Shown: positions 23,361 to 32,004 of the stretch, in pieces
Position numbering within the stretch: position 1 is the stretch's first letter
Layout of the letters: each line of letters begins with the position of its first letter
NCBI RefSeq assembly: GCF_900091315.1
Contig: NZ_FLSP01000030.1
Coordinates: 1-64,000, forward strand
From: Streptomyces sp. DI166
GTDB taxonomy: Bacteria > Actinomycetota > Actinomycetes > Streptomycetales > Streptomycetaceae
Reading direction: 5' to 3'
DNA: 64,000 nucleotides
Translations under genes and position numbers: made by a program
The notes under the pieces: model-generated
The model's input: the letters and a program-made list of their open reading frames with translations, nothing else
Told to the model about the DNA's origin: nothing
Databases searched by the model: none

Positions 23361-23710
23361 GTCTATGTCCTGACGGCAGTTGTTGACGGCAACCGCCTTG
23401 GCCGGCTGCCGAGTGCCAGGCGGTTCCCGTTCGGATCGTCTGATCGTTGGGCCGGTTGCGTCGTTGGCTGGCGCTCGGTGGGCGCGGATCGAGCCGTCGC
23501 TCTCGGAACGAATCCGAAGAGGGAAGGCGGGTGGCGGGACACGGCGAGGTGATCGACGCGATCAGCTTCAAGTCCCCGACCGGAACGAAGGGGTCAGAGC
23601 CGTAGCTTGGTCCCAGCCTTGTAACGACACTTAGGGTTCGCAGCGTCTCGTGGACGGCTGCATGGGACGGTGTTACCCCCTAAATCATCTTCGCTGCAAT
23701 ATGAGGGTGC
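23361..23710. other. Gap between attL of AICE 2 and first cargo gene
   Basis: I see no gene with a start, ribosome site and codon bias here. The right part is A+T-richer and probably holds the promoter of the membrane-protein gene at 23711. Confidence 0.5.
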
Positions 23711-24496
23711 ATGGCAGTCTTCTTCGCTCTTGTTGGGATTTTCGGTCTTGGTGCCATTGCCTGCTTCTTCTGGGTGTGGACCGGAGGGAAATTTTCGATT
23801 GGCATTATCGGAGCACATCCCGACAAGCCAAGCCCTCGGGAGTTGAGCGGTGTTACGCGGCTCGGCTACACGCTGCTTGCCGTGACCGTCGTCGGAGGAA
23901 TCATTCTTTTCCTGTCTAGCGGCGGGACGGACGCGGAAGGAAAGGGTGAGGCTGGGAAGTCTGAGACCGAAAGCGATACTTCTCCTTCGGCCTCCGCTCC
24001 CACACCCACCGATGGGGACGACAAGGTTTCTGTATCCACTCCATCCCCCACCCCCGCGTCGTCCAGTCCGGAGATCAGCATCCCGCCACCCCAGGTCACC
24101 GTGTACTGGCAGGGAACAACTCACATTCCTTACAACGGAACCGATTTCGACTCGGCGCCACCGCAAGACGCTGACCCTAGCGGTCCCGACCTCAAGGTAA
24201 GCCTGACCGAGGGGGAAAAGATCCGCACCTACGGATACTACTTCAACCAGATTCCGTCCGACGCTCCGGAGCCGATCACTATCGATTACTGCAAGAAGCT
24301 TTATGAAGAGCGTCCGAAGGGAGTTAGCTACATCAATGTCGGCGTCGGTGACCGTTTCTGCCTCCTGACAGACGAAAAGCGTGTCGCTTACCTTACTGTC
24401 ACGGGCACTGAACCTCATGGCGGCCGATTTGAGGAAAACCGTGTGGCAGTTAAAGGGGTTGTCTGGAACGACCCAGAAGCCTCTACCGCTGAATGA
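23711..24496 (+). CDS. Membrane-anchored protein with extracytoplasmic domain
   Basis: A 261-residue protein with two membrane segments (about residues 2-22 and 49-68). A long Ser/Thr/Pro-rich linker (about 72-125) and a compact C-terminal domain (about 128-255) with two Cys (DYCKKLYEE, DRFCLLTDEKR) follow. It is likely bound to the membrane with the last domain outside. Codon use is visibly less G+C-rich than its neighbours, a sign of transfer. It lies between attL and int, where most pSAM2-like elements have nothing, so it is cargo. No family is recognised; surface exclusion or receptor masking would fit the topology but is inference. Confidence 0.6.
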   Translation: MAVFFALVGIFGLGAIACFFWVWTGGKFSIGIIGAHPDKPSPRELSGVTRLGYTLLAVTVVGGIILFLSSGGTDAEGKGEAGKSETESDTSPSASAPTPTDGDDKVSVSTPSPTPASSSPEISIPPPQVTVYWQGTTHIPYNGTDFDSAPPQDADPSGPDLKVSLTEGEKIRTYGYYFNQIPSDAPEPITIDYCKKLYEERPKGVSYINVGVGDRFCLLTDEKRVAYLTVTGTEPHGGRFEENRVAVKGVVWNDPEASTAE

Positions 24497-24527
24497 CCGG
24501 TCCTCGCCTGGGGCTCAACGAATCCGC

Positions 24528-25802
24528 CTACTGGGCATTGGCCGCACCCTCGCCATCGTCCTCGTCATTGCCGTCACCCCTCAAGGCATCCCCGACACGG
24601 TCGAAGGCGGAGCGTTGGGAGTCGAGCCGCACGAAGGTGTAGATGTCCATGGTCACGCGGATCGAGCTGTGGCCGAGGACTTCCATGATCATGCGGGCGT
24701 CGGCGCCCTGTTCGTGGAGGAGCGAAGCGCAGGTGTGGCGCAGGTCGTGAAAGCGGACCTTGCGGACGCCGGCGCGGATGCACAGAACCTCGAAGGAGCG
24801 GTTCAGGTTGCGCGGCTCGATCGGGGTCCCGTTCTTGGTGGTGAAGACGAGGCCCTGACCTGTGCCCTTCCAGTTGTCCCCCGCGCCCTTCCGGTCGGCG
24901 ATCTGCTGCGCGTGCTGGGCGCGGAGTGCGGTCACGCACTCGGCCGGAAGGGCCAGGCGACGGGCCGAGCGCTGAGTCTTCGGCGCGACGATCAGCAGCT
25001 CACCGCCGACGCGCTGTAGGGCCTGCCGAACGGTGAGCACACCTTCGTGAAGGTCCACGTCCGACCAGCGCAGACCCAGCAGCTCACCGCGCCGGAGACC
25101 GATGCGGACCGCCAGTTCGTACGCGGCCCACAGCCGGTTGTCCCGGGCCGCCGTCAGGAGCTGACGCCCCTCCTTGGCGGTGAGCGGCTCGATCTCGCGC
25201 TTGGTTCCCATGCTCAGCTCCACGTTCCGGGCCACGTTGCGGGGCAACTCGTCTTCGCGTACGGCGTGCTGGAGAGCGGCACGCAGGATCACCAGCAGGA
25301 AGCGCACGGTCCTGTCAGACGGGAGCTTCTTGCAGCACTTCCGGAGGGCGCAGCAGCGCCGCTTGTGCTCCGGCCGCTTCCTGTCCTTGCCCTGCGCGCA
25401 GCACTGGCAGGTGATCGCCGTCTTCGCGAGGAAGGCGCGGATGTCGCGAGCGGTGAGCCGGACCAGCTTCTTCTTGCCGAACTCCGTGGTGACGTAGTTG
25501 CGGACGAGGGACTCGTAGTTGACGTAGGTCGTCCTGCGGACCTTGCCCTTGGCGACGTTCGTCAGCCAGTACGTCAGGTACTCGGCGATCGTCATCTTGT
25601 TGGTGGCGACCGGCAGGCCGTTGAGGGAGTCGGCCTTGAGCTTGGTCAGCTTCTCGTGTGCCTCGTCCCAGGTCTTGCCGTAGACGCTGCGCCGCTTGTA
25701 CGTGCCGTCCGTGGTCAGCACGTACGCACTGCCCTCCCAACGGCCGTCCTTGCGCTGGTAGATGGTGCCCTCGTTGTTGGCGTTCTTCTTCGGCGTGGCC
25801 AT
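24528..25802 (-). CDS. int: Tyrosine recombinase (pSAM2-type integrase)
   Basis: A 424-residue integrase from the ATG at 25802, which shares one base with the excisionase stop (TGATG). The N-terminus has the AP2-like arm-binding fold (YQRKDGRWEGSAYV). The core-binding domain contains a Cys/Lys-rich insert (ITCQCCAQGK, RRCCALRKCCKK) typical of this subfamily. The catalytic domain has Arg in GLRRGELLG, Lys in APKTQRS, HDLRH, LGHSS and Tyr in TMDIYT. It should recombine attP with tRNA-Arg. Confidence 0.95.
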   Translation of the reverse strand: MATPKKNANNEGTIYQRKDGRWEGSAYVLTTDGTYKRRSVYGKTWDEAHEKLTKLKADSLNGLPVATNKMTIAEYLTYWLTNVAKGKVRRTTYVNYESLVRNYVTTEFGKKKLVRLTARDIRAFLAKTAITCQCCAQGKDRKRPEHKRRCCALRKCCKKLPSDRTVRFLLVILRAALQHAVREDELPRNVARNVELSMGTKREIEPLTAKEGRQLLTAARDNRLWAAYELAVRIGLRRGELLGLRWSDVDLHEGVLTVRQALQRVGGELLIVAPKTQRSARRLALPAECVTALRAQHAQQIADRKGAGDNWKGTGQGLVFTTKNGTPIEPRNLNRSFEVLCIRAGVRKVRFHDLRHTCASLLHEQGADARMIMEVLGHSSIRVTMDIYTFVRLDSQRSAFDRVGDALRGDGNDEDDGEGAANAQ

Positions 25803-25984
25803 CAGGCGGCTTCCTGTTCGGTCTGGAGGGATATGTAGGCGTGCACGGCGGATTCGCTGATACGGCGGCAGCGGCCGATCTTGAAGGAGGCGAGTTCGCG
25901 CGAGCGGATCAGGTCGTGGACCTTCCAGCGGCTGATGCCGAGACGCTCGGCGACCTGGTCCACGGTGAGCACGGCGGTCGTCAT
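25802..25984 (-). CDS. xis: Excisionase
   Basis: A 60-residue winged-helix protein (LTVDQVAERLGISRWKVHDL then a basic wing and RRISESAVHAYI), as in pSAM2 Xis. It is coupled on both sides: its ATG overlaps the RepSA stop (ATGA) and its stop overlaps the int start. It bends DNA to favour excision. Confidence 0.9.
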   Translation of the reverse strand: MTTAVLTVDQVAERLGISRWKVHDLIRSRELASFKIGRCRRISESAVHAYISLQTEQEAA

Positions 25985-27465
25985 GCAGGCACCAGCCCTT
26001 CGTGCTTGAGGCGTTGGATGTTGGCGATGTCGTGGCGGACCTGGGCGGCGAGGAATTCCTCACCGGGGCGGTAGCCACTGTTGAGGTAGGTCCAGGAGGA
26101 GGCGGTGACGAGGGTGGTCTCGTCGGTGGTGGGGTGGCCGGCGCGGGCACGGGCGGCTTCGGCCTGGGCGAGGCGCCAGGCACGGCGCACGTCGCGGAGT
26201 GCGCCGAGGGTGGTGGAGTAGGCGCGGGACTTGGTGGAGAAGTGGCCGCGGAAGCCGAGCATGTGGGCCCACTTCCAGAGCTTGAGGTGGGCGAACTCGG
26301 GGAGGTGGCCGAGGTCCCATGCGGTGCGGATCATCTGGCGTACGTGCTGCTGAATGGGCAGGGCCTTGATGGGTTCGGCCTGTCCGGTGCCGTCGCAGTC
26401 GGCGCACCGGTCGTGGAAGCCGTCCGGGCCGCGTACGTAGCCGCGTCCGGCGCAGGGGCGGCACATCAGGGTGCGGTCTACGGTGCCCGCACCTTCGGCG
26501 TTCTTGGTGGCGTACTTGGCGACGTATCCGGCGACCTTGGCGTCGGTGTACTCGGCAACGCGGGCGTCGGTGAGTTCGCCGTCGCCCAGGGCGGTGATGG
26601 GGTCGACCTTGAACCGGCGGCCCCAGGCGATGACGCGTTCGCCAATGGCGTCGGAGGCGACGACGAGCCGGGCACGCTCAACCGCCAGTCCCACGGCGGC
26701 GCTCAGGGCGTCGAAGGTGGCCCAGGGCGGGGGCTCGGTGGTGTGGCCGTCGGGTCCGTCGAAACGGATCACGGCGTGGAAGTGGACCAGGCCGCGCTTC
26801 TGGTACTCGGCGACCTTGGCGAAGGAGACGCGCAGGGCGGCGTTGAGGGCCTTCTGCGTCATGTCGAGGTGCTCGGCCAGGGCGCGGCGAAGGTAGGTGG
26901 TGAACCGTGCCCAGAGCTGTCCGGCGTGGGCGTTCCAGAGCACGGCGCCGGTGTAGTCGTACGAGGCCGGGTCGAGTGGGGTGCCCAACACCGGGTCGTC
27001 CTCGGCGTGGTGGGCACCGCAGCCGCATGAGCGGGCCTTGTCCGTGCTGTCGGTCTTGCGGTTGTGGACGGGGCCGAAGGAGGGGGCGGTGAGGGTGACG
27101 AAGGCACGGGGGTGATCGCGGACGGTTTCGGCGACGTTCTTGCCGCCGGACAGTCCGGCCTTGATGAGGTGGTAGGTGTCGGCCGCGTAGATGCGGGAGC
27201 AGGCGGGGCAGCGGGAGGAGCGCCGGTTGCCGCAGGTGGTCAGCGCGCGTCCGGAAGGCTCGTCTTCGGAGCGGTAGGAGCGGACCACTTCCTTGGTGGT
27301 CTGGTCGGTGGTGACTGACCAGCCGTGGAGGTTGACGGGGCTGGTGCAGCCGTGCAGGTCGCGGACCTGTTCGGTGACGCGGTCGAAGTCGTGGGTGTTG
27401 GCCAGCTTGATCAGGTCCCGCAGGCCGGGGCTGATCACGTGGCGCAGGTCGAGGGGGCGGCGCAT
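25981..27465 (-). CDS. repSA: RepSA-type rolling-circle replication initiator
   Basis: A 494-residue protein with HUH-type Rep features. These are an N-terminal Cys cluster (CGNRRSSRCPACSRIYA), motif 1 AFVTLTAPSFG, motif 2 VHFHAVIRFDG (His-x-His), and a catalytic Tyr region GYVAKYATKN. A second zinc finger-like pair (CRPCAGRGY ... CADCDGTG) follows. It should nick one strand to start rolling-circle replication of the excised circle, which precedes spread. In pSAM2 the double-strand origin lies in or near repSA. It is coupled to xis. Confidence 0.93.
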   Translation of the reverse strand: MRRPLDLRHVISPGLRDLIKLANTHDFDRVTEQVRDLHGCTSPVNLHGWSVTTDQTTKEVVRSYRSEDEPSGRALTTCGNRRSSRCPACSRIYAADTYHLIKAGLSGGKNVAETVRDHPRAFVTLTAPSFGPVHNRKTDSTDKARSCGCGAHHAEDDPVLGTPLDPASYDYTGAVLWNAHAGQLWARFTTYLRRALAEHLDMTQKALNAALRVSFAKVAEYQKRGLVHFHAVIRFDGPDGHTTEPPPWATFDALSAAVGLAVERARLVVASDAIGERVIAWGRRFKVDPITALGDGELTDARVAEYTDAKVAGYVAKYATKNAEGAGTVDRTLMCRPCAGRGYVRGPDGFHDRCADCDGTGQAEPIKALPIQQHVRQMIRTAWDLGHLPEFAHLKLWKWAHMLGFRGHFSTKSRAYSTTLGALRDVRRAWRLAQAEAARARAGHPTTDETTLVTASSWTYLNSGYRPGEEFLAAQVRHDIANIQRLKHEGLVPA

Positions 27466-27613
27466 GGGTGGCGGGGTGTCCCTTCTGGCGTGAGAGTGGG
27501 GCCTGCGGGCAGCAGCGATCAGCGCTCGGGCTGCTGCCCGCAGGCATGGCAGTTCGGGCCCAGGGGCGGGCGAGGGTGGGAAGCGCCGGAAGGCCGCCGG
27601 GGCGAGCGCGGCG

Positions 27614-28333
27614 CTACAGAGCGGCGTGGAGGGCCGTGGCCATGGGCAGGCCGATGCCGAGCCGCATCTTGAGCTGGGCCGGAGTGATCGTTTCTCCGTG
27701 CTCGGCGTGGTGCGATGCCGCGATGGACCGTGCTTCGGTCAGCAGCGGTTCGGGAACCTTGACCGCGGGCGCGGCCGGAGCCGGAGCGGTGAGCGGAGCA
27801 ACCGGGGCCGGGGTCGGTACCGGGGCGACGGGCGGGGCAGTCGCCGCGACGTGCGCAGGCTCGGCGGGGGCCGGGGCGGGCTCTTGGGCCGGTTCCGTCT
27901 CAGTGGCGGGCGCCGGTTCGGCTGCATGGGCGGCGACCGCGTGGAACGAGCGGAGGAGCTGGGGGCCGACCGCTCCCCAGCCGAGGAGGAGCAGGGGCGC
28001 CACGGCGTCGATGGCGGCGCGGCCGTAGTGTCCGGCGACGACGGGTTCGGCGATGTTGAGGGCCAGGGTCAGCAGGCCGGAGACGTGCATCAGCCGGGTG
28101 GCCGCCTTCATCTGCTCGGGCGGCACGCCACGCAGGGACAGGTAGCGCAGGGCCACGAGGAGCCCGACCACGGACAGGTCGACCATGGGGGCGATCAGTG
28201 GTGCGATGGGAGCGGGGACGCCCAGGCGCAGGGCCAGGGCCCAGACGTTGCCGAAGGAGAAGACGAACGCCAGGAGGGCGATGATGCCCATGACCACGGT
28301 CACGGTGCGCTGGGTGATCCGGTCCTCACTCAT
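27614..28333 (-). CDS. DUF2637 membrane protein (Spd-like)
   Basis: A 239-residue protein with four hydrophobic segments (about 10-32, 40-64, 80-98, 102-124) followed by a long Ala/Pro/Glu-rich stretch (about 135-195). A C-terminal helix-turn-helix-like segment (ARSIAASHHAEHGETITPAQ, LKMRLGIGLPMATALHAAL) ends it. DUF2637 proteins are common in AICEs and Streptomyces plasmids next to traB and are linked to plasmid spread. ATG start. Confidence 0.85.
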   Translation of the reverse strand: MSEDRITQRTVTVVMGIIALLAFVFSFGNVWALALRLGVPAPIAPLIAPMVDLSVVGLLVALRYLSLRGVPPEQMKAATRLMHVSGLLTLALNIAEPVVAGHYGRAAIDAVAPLLLLGWGAVGPQLLRSFHAVAAHAAEPAPATETEPAQEPAPAPAEPAHVAATAPPVAPVPTPAPVAPLTAPAPAAPAVKVPEPLLTEARSIAASHHAEHGETITPAQLKMRLGIGLPMATALHAAL

Positions 28334-28384
28334 GGGGGTTCACCTCCTTTCGCGGTGTCGGTGGGGGAGCTGGGTGGGGTTGGG

Positions 28385-28570
28385 TCAGGGCTTCGGGGCG
28401 AGGCCGGCCATGTGAGCGGCGTTCGGGCCGAGGTAGGTCTCCAGGACTCGGCGTTCGTGGGCGTTGGCGACGCGGTACGCGGCGATGCCGATCCGACCAG
28501 CGCGGTCAAGGTCCCCGACGGCGATCGCCTTGCGCATGTGCCGGATGTAGATCCTCATGACCCGGCGCAT
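28385..28570 (-). CDS. Hypothetical protein, 61 residues
   Basis: A small basic, helical protein (MRIYIRHMRKAIAVGDLDRA; HERRVLETYLGPNAAHMAG). It begins one base after the traB stop; a second ATG lies five codons in. Its like is common between traB and the DUF2637 gene in AICEs. Function unknown. Confidence 0.6.
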   Translation of the reverse strand: MRRVMRIYIRHMRKAIAVGDLDRAGRIGIAAYRVANAHERRVLETYLGPNAAHMAGLAPKP

Positions 28571-28571
28571 C

Positions 28572-29990
28572 TCAGGCCGCCATGGACGGGGGCTCGGGGT
28601 CGTTCTTGGTGAGGTCCACGACGTCCTGTCCGGTCAAGTCCTCCAGGAGCCGGGCCGGGTGGCGCACCAGGTGGCAGGTTTCTGCGGCGACGCGGGCGGC
28701 GTCCTCGTCGGCGACGTAGGGGGTACGGATGCGGATGAAGCCGGGGCGGCCGTGCTGGGACATGACCGCGACACCGACGTACGCGGGGTCCTGAAGGTTG
28801 ACCGGGCTCGCGTCAGGCCACTCCCGGATGTCGTCGCCGAGGGCGGCCACGGCGGCATCCGCGGTCTTCTGCGCGAAGGACAGACCGACCGGGCACACGT
28901 CGCGGATGAAGGTGGGGATGGCGTCCCCGGTGGTCTTCTGCGTGGTGAGCAGGGTCAGGAAGCCGACTGAGCGTCCCTTCTTCACCAGGTCCTCCACGAG
29001 GCGGGCGTTGTCCGCCGCGAGCGCAGCCAGCCGCTTCGTGGTCGGGTCGGAGCCCTTGTGGTCGCGGAAGTAGGTGTGGGCCTCGTCGATGACGATGACG
29101 ACCAGTGGCCAGTCTGCCGAGGGGCCGACGTGCCACATGTTCTTCCTGCCCAGCACGCTGCGGATGCTCGCGGAGCGGGCGCGGCGCAGCTCCACCAGCT
29201 CCTTGAGCAGCTTGTTCGCTTCCTCCAGGTCGTCTCCGCAGAAGGCGAACGCCCGGTGTACAAGGTCGGCGTAGTCGCCCTCGTAGGCGTGGGAGACCTT
29301 CCCGTCGAAGAAGACGAACTGAACGGCCGGCGAGGGCGCCCAGTCACACACCAGCCGGTTCACACACGAGGTCTTCCCGAAGCCAGGCAGACCGCCGACC
29401 GCCACCCCGGGCACTTCCTTGAGGGGCACGAAGACGGGCATGCCGTACTCGTCCACCCCCAGCTCCCACTTCGCGTACTCCTCCGAAGGGCGTCCGGTGG
29501 GCACATGAACGGTCGGCGTGATCAGCGGGTCCACGCGCACCCCGCGCAACACGACGTGTCCGGGCCTGTCCCCCGGTAGCGCCGACACACGGGTCATACG
29601 CCAGGCGTCCGCCAGGTAGGGGGCGGCCTTCTGGAACTCCGCCAGACCGACGCCCGGCAGGCAGCCCGCCCGCGCGATTACCCCGTACGCGTCATGCGTG
29701 ACCTTCAGGGCCGGGACCAGGACGCGCGGCTTGATCGGCTTGCCGTCCGTGTTGGCCAGCGATGCCATGGCGGTCGGCATCTTGTCCGTGGCCGACAGGT
29801 TCAGCATCTGCGCGAGCCGCTTCCACGTCCGCCGAACCCGAACGGCCTGCCGGATCGACTGCCGGGTCATGGCGTCGGCCCGCAGGTAGCGGACCACCCG
29901 CACCAGTGCCCACAGGGCGATGCCAGCCAAGCCCACCGCGACCAGAACCGGGGCGTAGCCGATCACCTCACTCACGTCGTTCAAGGTCAC
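28572..29990 (-). CDS. traB: TraSA/TraB-type FtsK DNA translocase
   Basis: A 472-residue conjugation ATPase, shorter than TraB of AICE 1. One strong membrane segment (about 9-30) is followed by the FtsK motor with Walker A GLPGFGKTS (about 205-213), Walker B VVIVIDEAH (about 297-305) and TQKTTGDAIP. No clear winged-helix is seen at the C-terminus, unlike the AICE 1 protein. It should translocate double-stranded DNA to the recipient. GTG start in a GTGA overlap with the gene before. Confidence 0.93.
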   Translation of the reverse strand: MTLNDVSEVIGYAPVLVAVGLAGIALWALVRVVRYLRADAMTRQSIRQAVRVRRTWKRLAQMLNLSATDKMPTAMASLANTDGKPIKPRVLVPALKVTHDAYGVIARAGCLPGVGLAEFQKAAPYLADAWRMTRVSALPGDRPGHVVLRGVRVDPLITPTVHVPTGRPSEEYAKWELGVDEYGMPVFVPLKEVPGVAVGGLPGFGKTSCVNRLVCDWAPSPAVQFVFFDGKVSHAYEGDYADLVHRAFAFCGDDLEEANKLLKELVELRRARSASIRSVLGRKNMWHVGPSADWPLVVIVIDEAHTYFRDHKGSDPTTKRLAALAADNARLVEDLVKKGRSVGFLTLLTTQKTTGDAIPTFIRDVCPVGLSFAQKTADAAVAALGDDIREWPDASPVNLQDPAYVGVAVMSQHGRPGFIRIRTPYVADEDAARVAAETCHLVRHPARLLEDLTGQDVVDLTKNDPEPPSMAA

Positions 29991-30274
29991 TTTGCTTCCT
30001 TCTTTCGATTCCGGTTTCGGGTGAGTGCTGAGGGCGTCGGCGCAGCGAGGATCAGGCAGATTTCCGCGCGCTGGACCGCGTCAGCAGGCGGAAAGCCGTG
30101 GTTCGCCCACATCGCCGCGACGAGACGAACCCTGTCGTCGTGATCGGCGACCGACAAGCAGATCTCCGCATGACGAAGAGCGGATGCGGGTGGAAAACCC
30201 GCCCTCTCCCACACCGCCGCGACACTGTGAAGCCGGGTGTCGCGGTCGGTGCGGGAGAAGTCGGTGCCGCTCAC
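29987..30274 (-). CDS. Two-repeat helical protein upstream of traB
   Basis: A 95-residue protein made of two tandem copies of one motif: AAVWERAGFPPASALRHAEI and AAMWANHGFPPADAVQRAEI, each preceded by R-L/R-x-x-V. The C-terminus is basic. Its stop overlaps the traB start and its own GTG overlaps the previous stop. The repeat suggests a dimer-like fold. Function unknown. Confidence 0.65.
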   Translation of the reverse strand: MSGTDFSRTDRDTRLHSVAAVWERAGFPPASALRHAEICLSVADHDDRVRLVAAMWANHGFPPADAVQRAEICLILAAPTPSALTRNRNRKKEAK

Positions 30275-30630
30275 GCCGTCTCAGCGGCCGGGGCCGAGCC
30301 GCCGACCAGGTCGAGACGGTCCGCGCGGTACGCGATGCCGTCCGAGAGCGACCCGTTGAAGATCCGGGCCCACGGGGTGGCGAACAGCTCCACCGGGATG
30401 ACCGGCACGCCGGGCTTGAGGCCGTTGGGGAGACCGGTCTCCGGAACGGTGACCTTCATGGCCTCCGCCCGGTCCTCCTCCATGAGGAAGAGCGTGACCG
30501 TGAACAGCTTCGCGCCGGTCTCACGGTCGGTCGCGAACTGGGTCTTCTCGGCGTCCGAGTACTTCGGAACCGCCAGGGTGCCGGCCACGAACGACGTGGA
30601 CGGGAGCACGCCAACACGGATACGAGGCAT
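30271..30630 (-). CDS. Conserved AICE hypothetical protein, 119 residues
   Basis: A beta-rich protein (RIRVGVLPSTSFVAGTLAVP, KLFTVTLFLMEEDRAEAMKV, VPVIPVELFATPWARIFN) typical in length and place of a protein found upstream of tra genes in pSAM2-like elements. ATG start. It is the first gene of the leftward operon that should be controlled by the GntR repressor. Role unknown. Confidence 0.7.
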   Translation of the reverse strand: MPRIRVGVLPSTSFVAGTLAVPKYSDAEKTQFATDRETGAKLFTVTLFLMEEDRAEAMKVTVPETGLPNGLKPGVPVIPVELFATPWARIFNGSLSDGIAYRADRLDLVGGSAPAAETA

Positions 30631-30696
30631 GGGTGTTACGTCCTTTCGGTAGGTGCTCCGCCAGATGGCGGGGCGTGATCAATAGAACCTCGCTCA

Positions 30697-30781
30697 CCTA
30701 GCCATGTCAAGCGAGCGAAGCTTGCTAGGCGGGCGGGGTTATGGGTGTGCCTTTGTCGGAGGGGTGTGCTAGGGCAGCTAG
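30697..30781. promoter_or_regulatory. CTAG-centred operator region for GntR repressor
   Basis: CCTAGC (30697-30702) and GCTAGG (30724-30729) form a spaced dyad. GCTAGG recurs at 30768-30773 and GCTAG at 30777-30781, with two more copies just inside the repressor gene. They fill the divergent promoter region, as expected for autoregulated KorSA-type control. Confidence 0.6.
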
Positions 30782-30801
30782 ATCTCGCTACCCTGTGAGG
30801 T

Positions 30802-31320
30802 ATGACGCCTGCTAGCCCTGCTAAGCCCGACCGTCGGCCGCCCTATCAGCACGCGGCCGACGAGCTCCGGCGCGAGATCAAGGCGGGCCGCTACAAGCCG
30901 GGCGAACAGCTCCCCTCCTACCGCGAGCTGCAAGAGCGCTTCAAGGTGGCGAACATGACCGCCCGCTCGGCGCTCGGGGTGCTCAGGGATGAGGGGCTGA
31001 TCTACACCATCCAAGGCCGGGGCAGCTTCGTCGCGGACTTCGAAGGCTCGGGTGCCGATTACACGGCGCCCGCCTGGTACCTAGGGAAGCCGCCCGAGGA
31101 TCCCGCCGAGGAGACTGCCGCCAGCGCCCCCCGTGAATGGCCGCCCGGCGAGAGCCCTTTCGGTGACTCCGGAGAGGCAAAGGCCGGCGGTGCCGATCCC
31201 TCCCTCTCCGAAATGCTCACCGCGTTGCGCGACGAGATCAGAGCGCTCAGCGTCGAGCATCAGGAACTGCGCCGGGAGTTCGAGGAGTTGAAGAAGGCGC
31301 AGCAGTCGCCGCGTTCCTGA
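30802..31320 (+). CDS. GntR-family repressor (KorSA-type)
   Basis: A 172-residue protein. The N-terminal winged helix (YQHAADELRREIKAGRYKPG, PSYRELQERFKVANMTARSA, then IQGRGSFVAD) is a typical GntR domain at about 14-82. The rest is a linker and a C-terminal coiled coil (about 135-165), so it lacks the large effector domain of most GntR proteins, as KorSA does. It should repress replication, excision and transfer genes and its own synthesis through the CTAG-containing sites upstream. Confidence 0.88.
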   Translation: MTPASPAKPDRRPPYQHAADELRREIKAGRYKPGEQLPSYRELQERFKVANMTARSALGVLRDEGLIYTIQGRGSFVADFEGSGADYTAPAWYLGKPPEDPAEETAASAPREWPPGESPFGDSGEAKAGGADPSLSEMLTALRDEIRALSVEHQELRREFEELKKAQQSPRS

Positions 31321-31471
31321 TTCGCGTGACCTCTTCTCGCATTTCCCTCGCTTCGCGGCCGAGTCTTGCCACGGTGGTCGTCATCTCGCGGACCATCGCG
31401 GCCATCTCTGCCAGCTCCCGGTTGTGAATGTCGATCAGCTCCTTTCCTGCGCTGGATATGTGCTCGGTCAT
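31247..31471 (-). CDS. Possible coiled-coil protein antisense to repressor 3' end
   Basis: A 74-residue frame from the ATG at 31471. The product is one long heptad-like coil (IDIHNRELAEMAAMVREMTT, VARLGREAREMREEVTRIR) with a Pro-rich tail. It overlaps the end of the GntR gene by 74 bases. The mirrored coiled coil in that gene means the pattern could be an antisense shadow, so this is uncertain. Confidence 0.35.
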   Translation of the reverse strand: MTEHISSAGKELIDIHNRELAEMAAMVREMTTTVARLGREAREMREEVTRIRNAATAAPSSTPRTPGAVPDARR

Positions 31472-31863
31472 GTCTCCCCGTTCGCTGTCGTGTCGTTGTT
31501 TCGCGCGGCCTTCACCCAACCGCCGGGGGCTTGCCCGAAGGCTTGCCCAGCGGTCGTGTGCGACCGGATCGGGGCTTGTCCTTGCCGTCTGGCGACCCGT
31601 CACCGAGGTTGTTGCGACAGGTCTACCGGCCGGACCGGCCACGTACGAGGCTTGCGGCGCCGCGCTCCCGTCGGACGGGCTGAATCCGTCCTTCGATTTC
31701 GTCAGCGTCCCCGCAGGCGGGAAATCGCGGTTCTGCGCGCGCACGCCACTCGTCCTTCCAGTCGTCGGCCAGGAGCATCAATAGTCCGGAGAATCGCCGG
31801 TTTGGGTAACCGGCACTTCGGTGCTATGTTGCGCGGCTCGGTCCATCCGGGGTCGCCTATAGG

Positions 31864-31914
31864 GGTGTCGAAATCCGCATCGGTGTGACCGCCGTTCCTG
31901 TGATCCATGCCACT
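31864..31914 (+). repeat. 51-bp direct repeat, copy 1
   Basis: It aligns without gaps to 31954-32004 with 34 of 51 bases equal. Shared blocks are GGTGTCGAAA, GTGTGAC (within TGTGAC), TGTGATC and CACT. The period is 90 bases. Confidence 0.6.
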
Positions 31915-31953
31915 TCCCCATCTTTGGTTGACCTCCTGCGCTCACTTGCTACA

Positions 31954-32004
31954 GGTGTCGAAAGCCCTGCCCGTGTGACACCTCATTTTGTGATCTGGGT
32001 CACT
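31954..32004 (+). repeat. 51-bp direct repeat, copy 2
   Basis: Second copy of the 51-bp unit, 90 bases after the first. The conserved blocks TGTGAC, TGTGATC and CACT look like protein-binding half-sites. Confidence 0.6.
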
